44,110 bases of DNA, taken from the NCBI RefSeq assembly GCF_001312865.1, contig NZ_BBER01000011.1, forward strand, positions 1 through 44,110, in the 5' to 3' direction. Position numbers and translations under genes: made by a program. The stretch comes from Lacticaseibacillus thailandensis DSM 22698 = JCM 13996. GTDB taxonomy: Bacteria; Bacillota; Bacilli; Lactobacillales; Lactobacillaceae. Every line of letters starts with the position of its first letter. The stretch's first letter is position 1. Under the pieces are notes generated by a model. It was not told where the DNA came from and did not search any database. It worked only from the letters and a program-made list of their open reading frames with translations. Below are positions 17,668 through 29,288 of this stretch, one piece after another.

Positions 17668-18303
17668 ATGGCACAAGATAAGCAAAGTGGGTCGCAAGCA
17701 GCGGCTCAGACGAAGCAACCGTGGAGCAAGGCACGTAAGATTTGGACGTGCGTCGTAACGATCGTGGTGATTGTGGCGGCCATCGCCGGCTTCTTTGGTT
17801 GGCGTCAGGAGAGTGCCAAGGCTAAGTTTGCTGACCACATTTACCTGGTTACGTTGGCGGTCAACGGCAAGTCGAGTAACGCGCAGAGTGAAGTGTTCGC
17901 CTTTGGCAAGTACGACAAGAAGCAGGTGGCCTTCATGGACCTCAACTACTTCTACTACATTAAAAAGGCGTACCTGCGGAAGGTGCAGGCGGCGACGGCC
18001 AAGCAGTACGATGAGAGCTACAAGTTGAACGGCAATCACATCACGATTACCGGGAAGAACTTCAAGTATGACTTCAAGCCTTACACTAGCAAGAAGACCA
18101 CTGAGACGTACGGGGCGAAGCGCAACCTGTACAGCGGTAAGTTCACGTACAACATCAAGAAGAGCGGTAAGACCAAGACCTACAAGGGTACGTACAAGCT
18201 GCGCGACATGGGGACCACCAACCAGTGGTACAAGACGGTCGGTAAGTACCTGAACACCAAGTCGGTCAGCCCGACTACTGGGAGTAGTTCGACAAGTAAG
18301 TAA
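17668..18303 (+). CDS. single-pass membrane protein, Lys/Tyr-rich extracellular domain
   Basis: 211 residues from ATG 17668, chosen because GGGGG lies at good spacing. An in-frame ATG at 17656 is less likely. A hydrophilic Gln/Ser-rich N-terminus precedes one TM helix (TCVVTIVVIVAAIAGFFGW). The outer domain is rich in Lys, Tyr, Thr and Gly, with repeated YKG/YKL segments (KTYKGTYKLRD), and ends in a Ser/Thr tail. The function is unknown. The layout parallels the gene at 14244, and the two bracket the glycerate operon. It could be a stress or surface-charge protein. Confidence 0.7.
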   Translation: MAQDKQSGSQAAAQTKQPWSKARKIWTCVVTIVVIVAAIAGFFGWRQESAKAKFADHIYLVTLAVNGKSSNAQSEVFAFGKYDKKQVAFMDLNYFYYIKKAYLRKVQAATAKQYDESYKLNGNHITITGKNFKYDFKPYTSKKTTETYGAKRNLYSGKFTYNIKKSGKTKTYKGTYKLRDMGTTNQWYKTVGKYLNTKSVSPTTGSSSTSK

Positions 18304-18331
18304 TACGAATCAATGCAGATAGACAGGTTGA

Positions 18332-18367
18332 AGGCGCACCGGCGTGGAGCTGGGGGCGCCTCCTTTT
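18332..18367 (+). terminator. Rho-independent terminator
   Basis: AGGCGC and GCGCCT form a short GC stem, followed by CCTTTTT. Confidence 0.6.
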
Positions 18368-18370
18368 TAG

Positions 18371-19516
<1,146 letters not shown>

Positions 19517-19556
19517 TGTTCTTTAACCGGACCGCAAGTGCATAAAATTCACAAGC

Positions 19557-19592
19557 AAAAACGGCATTCTGCTATCGTGGGATGCCGTTTTT
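19557..19592 (+). terminator. Rho-independent terminator of trpS
   Basis: AAAAACGGCAT pairs with ATGCCGTTTTT around a 14-nt loop. Confidence 0.85.
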
Positions 19593-19594
19593 AT

Positions 19595-19960
19595 AAGGAA
19601 TAATCGGCCGAATACCAGCAGCTAGAAGGAAATCTTAGGATAAATGTAACGGTTATTTAATATTTGACAGGAGTGAATGCTGGTCTCTGGGTTTGCGTAT
19701 ATGCAACTTCTTACGTATAGACCAATAGTGGGAATAGCGCGGTTGACAGCGGTTCCGTAGGCAGAGAGGCGCTGTTTATCACCCATTTTTCGCAAAGTTA
19801 GACAACGTTAGTAACTTGTTATGGGACCGCCAACCGTATGGTCAGCAGCCCATATCTATGATTTAATAATGTCAAGCAACGTTAAAATTAGGGTAAAAGT
19901 CCGCAAACTTTTCTAAAATGTGGACGCATCAATGTCGAATTTAGGTGGGAAAAAAACGAT
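19595..19960 (+). other. 366-base leader of the exopolysaccharide locus
   Basis: It separates trpS from the first polysaccharide gene. Two TTGACA hexamers (19664 and 19744) are present, but neither has a good -10 at 16-18 bases. TAAAAT at 19914 is a possible -10 close to the gene. No ORF or known RNA motif is convincing. Confidence 0.35.
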
Positions 19961-20940
19961 ATGGATAATGCAATTGATCTAACACGCCTCTGGGCTATCA
20001 TCAAGCGCAGTCTCGTACCAATGATTGTGCTGGCGATTGTAGGCGGCTGGTGGCTTTTATTGGGGCCAAGGTGCTGATTACGCCGAAGTACACGGCATCG
20101 ACGACGATGCTAGTTAATAGAGCGGCTGATAGTACAGACGCAAACACACAGTACACGGCACAACAGGCTGATGTTCAACTTATTACTACATACAAGGGTA
20201 TCCTTACGAGCCCTACTATTCTGGACACAGTGGCGAAGAATTTAACTCAGCCGCGGAAGGTGATGACGAAGAAGCCTACCAAGGCAGTCTATGGGCGGAA
20301 GTATAATTCTTACACTGATTCCTATAGTAGCTACTTAAAGACCAAGGCAAAACCGGCTGAGTACAAATTAGTGCCAGCTAAATATCAAGATATTACTGGT
20401 AGTGATTTGACGGATATGGTTTCCGTTACCAATGAAACTAATTCTCAACTGTTCACGGTTAACGTCGAAAACACCAGTGCCACGGAAGCGCGCGACATTG
20501 CCAATGAAATTGCATCTGTTTTCAGAATTAAGATTAGCAAAATTATGAGCGTTAAAAATGTCACGATCATGTCAAGGGCAACGGCAGATTACACACCGAC
20601 GTCACCCAACCTGAAGCTCTTAGCGCTGATTGGGGTAGTTTTGGGTATCATTATTGGTTTTGCTTGGGGCTTCGTTCGCGAAGTTACGGACCGGACGATT
20701 AAGAGTCTCGACTTCATTACTGATGATTTGGGACTGACTAACCTTGGTATCGTTAACTACGTTCATAAAATGAAGAGTATTGATGCTGCCAAGGCGTCCA
20801 GTACAGTAGCAAATAAGCGCATAGATTCGGACCGGCTGGCTCCGCGAGGAACGACGCCAGCCGCGGTGACTAGTGATGAGACTGACCTGACCCGCGAATC
20901 ATTAACGCGATCACGGCGCAGCGGCAGCCGACGGATTTAG
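19961..20940 (+). CDS. polysaccharide chain-length determinant / kinase activator (Wzz-like), frameshifted
   Basis: About 326 residues when reconstructed. It is the Gram-positive Wzz-type transmembrane adaptor (CpsC/EpsA family) that controls chain length and activates the partner tyrosine kinase. The N-terminus MDNAIDLTRLWAIIKRSL leads into a first TM helix, followed by YTASTTMLVNR, typical of the family. A second TM helix (LKLLALIGVVLGIIIGFAWGF) near residue 230 is followed by an unusually long, Arg/Ser-rich cytoplasmic tail of about 75 residues. The frame breaks inside TM1 at 20047. Adding one C (GGCTGG to GGCCTGG) joins IVGG to VAFIGAKVLITPKYTA. A SD AGGTGGG precedes ATG 19961. First gene of the exopolysaccharide operon. 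Confidence 0.85.
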
Positions 20941-20952
20941 GGGGCATATACG

Positions 20953-21703
20953 ATGCGAATTCCTTTTTTTTCATAAGCACTACAAAGAAGACATGACCTT
21001 CCAGACTCATGGCGTCCGGCTGGTTACCTATGCTGATCCCAAGCATGTTGTATCTGAACAGTTCAGAACGGTACGTACGAATATTGAATTTGCCGGTGCT
21101 GCCCTGGATAAGTTACAGGTGGTAATGTTTACTTCTGCGGCAATTTCAGAAGGTAAGTCAACGGTATCAAACAACGTTGCAGTTGCTTGGGCACAGTCTG
21201 GTAAGCGGGTATTACTGATTGACGCTGATTTGCGTCGTCCGACGGTACATGCAACATTTGATTTATTGAACACCGACGGTTTGACGAACGTCTTAGCGGG
21301 TAACGTCAAGGTGGAAGACGCCGTGAAAGACACGTTTGTGCCTAACTTAGCTGTGATGAACGCAGGCCCAGTGCCGCCAAATCCGTCTGAATTGTTAAAT
21401 TCGCAGAAGATGGCGGACCTGCTGGCTTGGGCGCGTGAGCACTATGACATCGTAGTGTTGGATGTGCCACCAGTATTAGCAGTGTCAGATGTGCAAGTAC
21501 TGGTGCCCGAGACCGATGGGGTGGTGCTCGTTGTACGTATGGAACACACGCTGAAGGGGGATTTGGAACGGACGGTTGAGGTCCTGAGAATGGCTCATGC
21601 GAAGGTACTTGGTGTGGTTGAACGGGTACACTCGAAACACGGCGATCGTGGCTATGGTTACGGCTACGGCTACGGCTACGGGTACGGAAACGACAGTAAG
21701 TAG
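20953..21703 (+). CDS. BY-kinase (CpsD/EpsB-like) with YG-repeat tail, frameshifted at start
   Basis: About 249 residues. A bacterial tyrosine autokinase of exopolysaccharide loci, acting with the preceding membrane adaptor. Walker A is SAAISEGKSTVSNN, Walker A' is LLIDADLRRPT and Walker B is IVVLDVPPVLAVSD. The C-terminus is a tyrosine cluster of alternating Tyr-Gly pairs (about six) before NDSK, the autophosphorylation tail. ATG 20953 with seven T instead of eight at 20963-20970 gives MRIPFFHKHYKEDMTFQTHG. As written the first codons terminate early, leaving a later start. No matching phosphotyrosine phosphatase gene lies in this window. The YG tail is encoded by a hexanucleotide repeat and may vary in length. 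Confidence 0.88.
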
Positions 21704-21751
21704 GGTGCTTTTTTTACAGATTCATTTTAAAAGTTGGGGGTTGATTGAATT

Positions 21752-22404
21752 ATGGAAGCAATTCGTGTACAAAATGGGGAAAAGACTGAGGAGACGTATG
21801 TAAATTCGATTGGGGAACCAGTTAAGTCGTGGTATCTGCCAATTAAGTTTGCTTTGGACTTCATTACCGCCGCGGTGATTTTGGTATTGACTTCGCCAAT
21901 TATTTTAATTACCGTGTTGGCGATTAAACATGAGGACAAGGGGCCAGCATTCTATCACCAGACGCGAGTAGCTTGATGGGTCGCCATTTTACGGTCACGA
22001 AATTACGGTCAATGTATGTTGATGCAGAAAAACGCGGCGCGCAGTGGGCGGAGAAGGAAGATCCGCGCATTACGCGTGTAGGTCATTTTATTCGTAAAAC
22101 GCGGATTGATGAATTACCACAACTTGTTGCAGTTCTAAAAGGTGAGATGAGTTTAATTGGTCCACGTCCAGAGCGTCCTGCTTTTACAGAACAGTTCTCG
22201 CATGAGTACCCGGGGTTTGAACAACGTTTACGTATCAAGCCAGGGTTAAGTGGCTATGCACAGGTACATGGCGGATACGATATTGACCCAGGTGAGAAGG
22301 CTAAGTTGGACCGGTACTACATAGAAAATTTTGGGCCAATGATGGATTTGGGTATTTTCTTTGAGACGATTAAGACTGTATTTACTGGGGAGGGTGCACG
22401 GTAA
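21752..22404 (+). CDS. priming undecaprenyl-phosphate glycosyl-1-phosphate transferase, frameshifted
   Basis: About 217 residues. A WcaJ/CpsE/EpsE-type enzyme that puts the first sugar-phosphate onto undecaprenyl phosphate at the membrane. The N-terminal KFALDFITAAVILVLTSPIIL helix is followed by KLRSMYVDAEKRG, the active-site RKTRIDELPQL (catalytic Asp-Glu region), SLIGPRPERP and PGLSGYAQVHG. These are the core motifs of the family. The frame is lost at 21971 (CGAGTAGCTTG). One added G gives TRVGLMGRHFTVTKLR, the normal junction after the membrane helix. The large extra N-terminal membrane domain of WcaJ is absent, as in the short PglC/WbaP-core forms. The stop overlaps the next start (TAATG). 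Confidence 0.9.
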
Positions 22405-23363
22405 TGGAGAACCCAATTATTAGGAACAGTAGGGTTTTAGTCACTGGTAGTGCCGGCTTCATTGGTTCCAATCTTGTAGATGCTTTAATTGGTGATAACG
22501 AGGTTGTGGTCGTTGACGATTTATCAATGGGAAGGGTGGAGAACCTTCCACAAAGCAATAATTTGCATTTCTTCAAGCATAGTATTGCGGATTTCAAATT
22601 CATGTCGGAATTATTGAAGGATTGGAAATTCGATTACATTTTCTTACTGGCTGCAGTTGCAAGTGTTGCGGACACAATTGTTCGGCCTGCTGAGACACAT
22701 ATTATCAATCAAGATGCTAACTTAAATGTCTTAGAAACAGTTAGGATAAATAAGTTAGACGTTAAGAAAATTCTATTTTCTTCTTCTGCCGCGGTTTATG
22801 GCAACAATCCAGAACTTCCCAAGAAGGAGACATCTCCGATTGACCCCCTTTCACCATATGCTGTGGACAAATTTGCTACCGAGCGTTTTGTAATTGATTA
22901 TGGACGGTTGTATGATATTCCCACGGTAGCGACTCGTTTTTTTTAACGTTTATGGTCCAAAGCAAAATCCAAAGTCTCCTTATTCAGGAGTGTTATCTAT
23001 AGTTAGCGATGCATTGTATAATGCAAAAAAAATTCACTTTATACGGTAGTGGTATGCAAACTCGGGATTTTGTGTACATTGATGATGTGGTAAACGCATT
23101 AATATTACTAATGCTGAGTGACAAAGCTCTAAATACTGTTTTCAATGTGGCTACTGGTGAGCAACATCCACTTATGGAAGTAATTAAAGATTTGGAACGC
23201 GTCGCTTCAAAAAAAGGTTGAAATACTTATGGCTGATTCGAGGATTGGTGACATTCAGAACTCGGTTGCCGATATTTCTAAAATACGGGATTTGGGTTAC
23301 AAGCCCCAATTCTCTTTGCAGAATGGTTTGGAAAAGTATTATCAATCATTAGGAGAATCATAA
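22404..23363 (+). CDS. NAD-dependent epimerase/dehydratase (UDP-sugar epimerase-like), three frameshifts
   Basis: About 318 residues when reconstructed. An extended short-chain dehydrogenase of the UDP-sugar epimerase type. The Rossmann motif is GSAGFIGSNLVDALIG near residue 13, VVDDLSMGRVENL follows, the catalytic Tyr-x3-Lys is SPYAVDKFATE, and the C-terminal half has NVYGPKQNP and GMQTRDFVYIDDV. It may make UDP-galactose, galacturonate or an N-acetyl-sugar for the repeat unit; the substrate is not determined. It overlaps the priming transferase by four bases. Three homopolymers are each one base too long: T8 near 22936, A8 near 23025 and A7 near 23209. Correcting them gives one uninterrupted frame ending LEKYYQSLGES at 23363. 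Confidence 0.85.
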
Positions 23364-23715
23364 TAGATTTTAGCGTTTTAATGTATGTATATTCGAAGAA
23401 AAGTCAGAGTGTTTTCAGCAAGCGCTTGAAAGTGTATTTAATCAGAACACGACTGTTAATGAGGTGCTTATCGTTGAAAACCGTGAAATTGGGAAAGATC
23501 TCAAAGAGGTTATCCAGGCAGCAAGAATAAAATTCAGGGTAATAAATGATATGTATGCTGAAAAGCTGTCTATGTTGCTTGATGTTAGGCTGTTTGTGAG
23601 AACTGTTTGGTACGTATTGTTCCATATAGAAATTCGAGAAGGACGGAGAATTGGAAAAACAACTGACGTGGTTTCGACTAATAGTATCAGCAACACAAAA
23701 GCCAAGAGTATGTAG
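23363..23715 (+). pseudogene. glycosyltransferase family 2 N-terminal fragment
   Basis: A short open region that begins like a GT-A family 2 transferase (DFSVLM at 23366, then CFQQALESVFNQNTTVNEV, then LIVEN) but ends after about 115 residues without the DxD region or acceptor domain. The expected start codon is ATA instead of ATG at 23363, overlapping the epimerase stop, and a small frame slip lies at about 23396-23402 (AAGAAAAG). The tail NSISNTKAKSM has no family match that I recognise. A full GT2 follows at once, so this is most likely a leftover of an older transferase replaced by recombination rather than a sequencing artefact. Confidence 0.5.
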
Positions 23716-23748
23716 GAATCGCTTCTTTCAAGGTGGTGAATTGTTCCG

Positions 23749-24584
23749 ATGAGTTTAAAGTTTCCAAAGTTTTCAGTGCTTATGTCGGTCTACTGGAAGG
23801 AGAAACCGAGTAACTTACGCAAATCCCTAGAAAGTCTTGAACAGCAAACCGTGTTGCCAAATGAAATAGTCCTTGTTGAGGATGGACCTTTGGGCGCAAG
23901 TTTAGACAGGGTGGTTAAAGAGTTCTTGCAGACGAATGCGTCTCTGCAAGTTGTCAAAATATCTCATCAGACTGGTTTGGCAAATGCTTTAAATGTTGGG
24001 TTGAATCATGTTACATACGATTTGGTGGCTCGAATGGATTCTGACGATATTTCAGTTAAGGACAGATTTAAAATTCAACTTTCATATTTTTTTTGAATCA
24101 ACCCGGTTTAACCTTGTTAGGTGGCCAGTTGCTTGAGTTTGAAGATGGTAATGAAGCAAATATAATTGGCAAAAGAGAAGTTCCCTTGAGCAGAAGGGCT
24201 ATAGAACGATTTGCTAGGTTTAGAAGCCCCTTTAATCATCCCACTGTAATGTTCAGAAAGAAAGCAATCTTGGCACTTGGTGGGTATGAGCGTCTTGATT
24301 TTCTGGAAGATTATTTATTGTGGGCCAAACTAATAGCTACTGGCGCTGTTGTTACTAATTGCCCCGATGTTTTGTTGCTAATGAGATCTGGAGCGAATCT
24401 TTACGGAAGGCGCGGCGGCATGAAATATTTCAGAAATTATTGTTTACTGAGACGGAAACTACATTCTATGGGAATCATTAATTCCTTCCAGGTGATTATT
24501 GGGGATTTCGCTGTTCTTTCCAGTTCACTAGTGCCGACCTACGTGAGAGGCTTATTGTACAAGAAAATATTGCATAAAGGCTGA
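23749..24584 (+). CDS. family 2 glycosyltransferase, frameshifted
   Basis: About 278 residues when reconstructed. An inverting GT-A transferase. The N-terminus KFSVLMSVYWKEKPSNLRKSLESL is typical, with NEIVLVEDGPLG and the nucleotide-sugar metal motif ARMDSDD near residue 105. The second half has LLGGQLLEFEDG and SPFNHPTVMFRKKAILALGGY followed by LEDYLLWAKL (catalytic-base region). The frame is lost in T8 at 24087-24094. Six or nine T would join SYF to LNQPGLTLLGG. It transfers one sugar of the repeat unit to a lipid-linked acceptor; donor sugar unknown. It is AT-rich like its neighbours. Confidence 0.85.
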
Positions 24585-24609
24585 TTTTACTAGTGGAGGA
24601 GGGTCGAAG

Positions 24610-25549
24610 ATGAAATTTATTAAGGTAATAGAAAAAAAATCCTGTGTCTCAGTTACTCTTGAGAACTGTTAGAATTGCGTATTTTCCCTTCTACAAAAAG
24701 GTTACTAAGAGTTTCAGACCATTTACGATAGCCAGTCTAGATGAAACGGTTAGTGAGTTAGCGAAAACGGGTAAGTCTTTTTCTAGATTTGGTGATGGTG
24801 AAATAAATATTATGTTTCGCAAAAGATCAATTGGATTTCAGAAATATTCCATGGGTCTGCAGAAAGACTTGCTAGATGTGGCTAGTCAAGAGAATAATGA
24901 TGTTTTTATCGGATTGCCCCATGCGTTTCTTTCCACTTCCCCGGATAAATTGCTTGTGAAATCGTTTTGGTGGGCATACGTAGTTAATAATAGGGATAAC
25001 ATTACAAATTTTCTTAATCATTCACATAGAAGCTATTTTCTTGATACCAATTTTTCCAGGACGGTCACAGAAAGCCGCAGCAAGAAGACAATAAAACGGA
25101 TTGTAACAAAGGTACGTCACTTGTGGGAAAATAAACGAGTTTTAGTTATAGAGGGAGCCGGGACCAGATTCGGTGTTGGTAATGGTTTATTTGAAAATGC
25201 CTTGAATGTTTCAAGAATCATAGCTCCATCACGCAATGCATATAATGTGATAAATAAAATTGAGTCTAGCGCAGTGGAGTTTATAAGCAAACAGCCGCGT
25301 AAAGATAATTTTATTGTTCTTATAGCTCTGGGACCTACAGCAACTGTGTTGGCGTCCAGGCTGTCAAGCATATGTCAGTCAATTGATATTGGACATTTCG
25401 ATTTACAGTACGAGTACCTTGCAATGGGGAAATATCACAAAACAAATGTGCCAACCAGATATGATAATGAAATTATTAATGGTGATCATGTTGAAGATAT
25501 CCACGATGAGGGTTATTTAGAGCAGATAGTTGCTGAGATAGATGAATAG
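24610..25549 (+). CDS. GT-D-type glycosyltransferase (DUF1792-like)
   Basis: About 312 residues. The central motif SFSRFGDGEINIMF (D-x-E) and the following GFQKYS...LQKDLLDV match the GT-D fold transferases first recognised as DUF1792 in streptococcal adhesin glycosylation and found in many polysaccharide loci. The C-terminal half has VLVIEGAGTRFGVGNGLF and FIVLIALGPTATVLA, fitting the nucleotide-binding half of this fold. ATG 24610 follows GGAGGAGGG. With seven A in place of eight near 24632 the start joins smoothly as KFIKVIEKNPVSQLLLRTV; as written the gene would start internally. It probably adds a glucose or related sugar within the repeat unit. Confidence 0.8.
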
Positions 25550-25563
25550 GTCAGGTACGATAA

Positions 25564-26480
25564 ATGATAGGAATAGTTGTTCTGAATTACAACACTTGGG
25601 AAGAGAGCAGGAAGTGTGTTGAATCTCTTCTCAACATAAATGAATATAAAGATATTTTTATTTATATTGTTGATAATCATTCTACCGTAGTTGCACCAGA
25701 GAAATTTGTTGATTTTATTAATGCAGATTCGCGAACGGAATTGATTTGGAATACTAAGAATTCTGGTTACAATGCTGGAAATAACGTTGGCATAAGGAAA
25801 GCTTTACAAGATGGCTGTGACTACATCTTGGTTTCTAATAACGATGTAACGTATGATCAAGATACCATACGAAGCATGGTCAGCATGTTCAGTTTGCATC
25901 CTGATGTCGGGATCGTTGGGCCAAAAATCATTGAGGGAAATGGTTCTATTCAGGAAATTAATATGTTAGTGCCCACTACTTTAGGTGGGAAATATAAGTA
26001 TTTATTAGGGCACACACCTTTCAAGAGAATTGTTAGGAAATACATAAACACTTTTTCAGCGGACAGGTCGAATCTTTCTGCTCCCTTTTATGTAAGTTCA
26101 GTGTCAGGAGCTTGCTTGTTGATTTCCCGTGAATGTTGCCAAGCCATCTTTCCCTTTGATGAATTTCCTTTTTTTTGTATGAAGAAGAAATTATGTTGGG
26201 TCTAGCACTGTCCAAGACGAGATTTAAGACTTTATTAGATACGAATGCAACTGTTCATCATGTGCACGGGGCGTCTACTCACGGTATTGTAGCTTTCTCC
26301 TTTACTGAGTTTGTAAGAAGTGAAATGTATTACTGTTTGCATTATTTGCATAGCTCAAAAGTTGCTGTTATGCCATTATATTTGATACGGTGCGTGCAAT
26401 ATTTTTCTAGGTGTTTAGTTCGGGCAGACTACAGGCAGCAATTGAAACGTTTTTTTTGCAAGGACGAGGGAGTCATTTAA
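25564..26480 (+). CDS. family 2 glycosyltransferase (rhamnosyltransferase-like), frameshifted
   Basis: About 305 residues. The N-terminus IGIVVLNYNTWEESRKCVESL, then YIVDNHST, ENSGYNAGNNVGI-like NSGYNAGNNVGIRKAL and ILVSNNDVT (DxD-equivalent) match GT2 enzymes of the WbbL/rhamnosyltransferase type. SGACLLISRECCQAIFPFDE and YEEEIMLGLAL form the acceptor-side motif. The frame breaks in T8 at 26169-26176. Six T (or nine) gives EFPFLYEEEIML, the expected FLYxEE segment. Because rfbACBD makes dTDP-rhamnose downstream, rhamnose is a reasonable donor (inference). It follows the GT-D gene with a 14-base gap. Confidence 0.82.
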
Positions 26481-26504
26481 ATCTGCATAGTTCAGGAGAA
26501 TATT

Positions 26505-27813
26505 ATGTTTTTGCTGTTTCTTTTAATTGCGATTGTTTCTTGTATTCTTAGTTTTTTTTAAGCTTCCACACGAGGCTAAATCCGATAAGCATCTATTTTA
26601 TTATTTGGGTGTTCTGCCTTCTTTTAATCGAATTAAAGGTGATTGAGTTTAACACTCTTAGTGAACAGACATGGATATTAATTAATGCATACTCTTTAGT
26701 GTATACTCTTTCCTTTTTGATGGGCTCGTCGTTGGTTTCAAAGAAAGTCTCTCAGTCGGTTTACAGTAGCAACGGTAATGCTTTGTTCTTAAAACAGTTT
26801 GACGAGGCCGCACTAAAAAAAATATCTGAATAGGACAATCTTTTTTTTGTACAGCAATTTCGTGGTTATCGATTATTCCTTCGGTTGTTAAGCTAGTTGG
26901 GTCATATGGCTTGAATCTGGTTGCGAACAGCAATCAAATTTACGAGGATTCAATCAGTAATCTTGCAGGATCAAATGCAGGTGGCCTAAGTTTAGAAAAT
27001 TTTGTCTTTGTAGCAATAGTTTTCGCCGGTGTTTACGTGCGAAAGTTTGGCATGTCATTTTCAGTTTCAATGGCATTAATGACTGCGATGTTAGGCCAGC
27101 TTACAAGTGGTTCTAGAGGGGGGTTGTTTGTACAAGTCGCTTTGTTGGTAGGCCCATGGATTTTGATTCCTAAAGGCAAAACGAAGGGAAAAGATCAATC
27201 TAACATTGGTGTTAGGGTTGCTGTAGTACTTGCGCTGGCGTTTCTCCTAATCATTACATATTTAAGAAAGAGCTCTCTAATAGACCTGCCTTATGCAACC
27301 CCTAACCTAAAAAAAAGCTTGGCGGTTTTTCGTCCCTAGTATATAATATATCCTTTTATTTCACTTCCCCCATTGCCACGTTGAACGAATTCCTGAAATC
27401 ACCAGTTCACACGTACTGGGGGGCTTCGACATTTCGTCCGTTTTACCTGCTTTTAAATAGTTTGGGTGTGACAACGTATAATGTTGATTTCTACAATATA
27501 TTTCTCTTTTATTCGCCACTTCCGGCGAACGTGGTTTCATATATTGGTGAGCTAATCCTTGATTTTGGAACTTTTGGTGGTGGAGTGGCAACGTTTATTT
27601 TCGGAGCTATTTTTGGTGTTTCGTATAGGAAAAGTAGAAGTAACTATTCGTCATTAACTTGGCTTGTAGTAATGGATATATGTTTTGCGCTAATGGTGTT
27701 ATCATTTTTTTGCATGGTTTCTCCGGCCAGCATATTTATGGTTTTCACTAATTGTTGGAGTGTTTATTTCCGCCCTTGCAGGTGTACTAATTAAGCATAA
27801 GAAAATATGGTAA
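26505..27813 (+). CDS. polysaccharide polymerase (Wzy-like), multiple frameshifts
   Basis: About 435 residues when reconstructed. A very hydrophobic protein with many TM helices; the sequence is poorly conserved, as is usual for Wzy. Recognisable are the N-terminal FLLFLLIAIVSCILSF, a long extracellular loop (KSPVHTYWGASTFRPFYLLL) and a C-terminal WFSLIVGVFISALAGVLI. The frame breaks at five homopolymers: T8 near 26552, A8 near 26815, T8 near 26841, A8 near 27309 and T7 near 27704. Correcting each run gives a single frame to TAA at 27811-27813. Position before the flippase and after the transferases supports the Wzy role. It polymerises the lipid-linked repeat unit outside the membrane. Confidence 0.75.
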
Positions 27814-27817
27814 TCAA

Positions 27818-29223
27818 ATGCTGAAACTATTAAAAAAACTTTTCATATACTGTTTCGTCTAATTTATTGAATTTTATAGTCATTGCTCTTGTGACCTTAA
27901 TTATTCCTAAAGTCATTGGAGTTAAGGAGTATGGCTTCTGGCAACTGTACATTTTCTATACTAATTATGTTGGTGTACTACATTTTGGCTGGATTGATGG
28001 AATGTATTTAAAGTATGGTGGACTGGACTATGATGAATTAGATAGCAGCTACTTTAAAAGTCAGTTTTCTTACTTCATAGTATTTGAATCACTTGTTACA
28101 GTGCTTATTGCAGCATTCGGTCTGATAGTTGATAGTGGTAATAATCAGTTTGTTGTCGTGTCGGTGGGTCTGTACCTACTTTTTTTACAATGGAAGACAA
28201 TTTTTTTTGTATATATTACAAGACACAGATCGGATTCGGGAATATGCGTTTAATTTAATACTGGATAGGGTTGTGTATGTTGTTTGGATTGTAATTTGCC
28301 TAGCTGTAGGAGTTAGGAGCTTTAAATTACTAGTTGTTGGGGATGTTATTTCTAAGATTATCACGCTATTTATAGCTATCTATAGTTGCAGAACCATTTT
28401 CAGAGGTAAAATTCAACGTTTATCCGTGACGATTAAGGAGATTTATCAGAATGTCAATGTGGGTATAAAACTCTTAGTTGCAAATTTTGCTAGTCTCTTG
28501 ATTGTTGGCATTGTGAGATTTGGGATCAAGTCTACCTGGGGAGTTACCGTCTTTGGGAAGGTTTCGTTGACTCTCAGTATTTCTAATGCAATGATGCTAT
28601 TTGTTACGGCAATCAGTCTAGTGCTTTTTCCCACATTGCGGAGAATTAATAAATCACTTCTGCCTGGCCTTTATGATAATTTTAGACAGATACTAATTCT
28701 AATGTTATTTGCATGTATGTTCCTGTATTTCCCTTTAAATTTCCTAATCACACGCTGGCTGCCTAATTATCAAGACTCCTTGAAATATCTTTCATTTCTT
28801 TTCCCGATGTTTATCTATGAAGGCAAGTTTGAGCTAATGGTTAACACATTTATGAAAACTTTGAGAATGGAAAGAAAGTTACTCCTTGTTAATCTTACCG
28901 CCCTTGCCACAAGTGTATGCGTGACTGCTGTCAACGTTTTCTTTGTTAAAAACTTGAACATTATTATGCTTAGTATAATTTTGATTTTATGGTTTAGAAG
29001 CAATTTAGGAGAAATTGTAATTAGCTCTAGACTGAGCTTAAATGTTTTACGGAGTATAGGTGTGGAGACATTATTTGTTGCCATTTTTATCTGTGTCACA
29101 TGGTTCCTGAGTGGCCTATACGCTTTCGCGATATTTGCGGTCATGTTTATTGTTTATGGCTTTACCCTTAGGGGGCGTATTCATGATAGCTTTGATTACG
29201 TAATGAATAATTTGCATGCATAG
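27818..29223 (+). CDS. repeat-unit flippase (Wzx-like), frameshifted
   Basis: About 467 residues when reconstructed, with 12-14 hydrophobic segments. Typical flippase features are the N-terminal [27 protein letters not shown] (the 'G..YG..' motif of polysaccharide flippases) and [11 protein letters not shown] in the middle. It would move the undecaprenyl-linked repeat unit across the membrane. Two frame breaks: A7 near 27832 (six gives [16 protein letters not shown]) and T8 near 28199 (seven gives [18 protein letters not shown]). The gene ends in an AT-rich region and is followed by a 65-base gap before rfbA, where GC content and codon use change back. Confidence 0.82.
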
Positions 29224-29288
29224 GTTTTACTATTTGTAGGTTTTTAGTTCAGAAGTGTCATTTGCTGAGAGTAAGGGAGGATTGTTTT

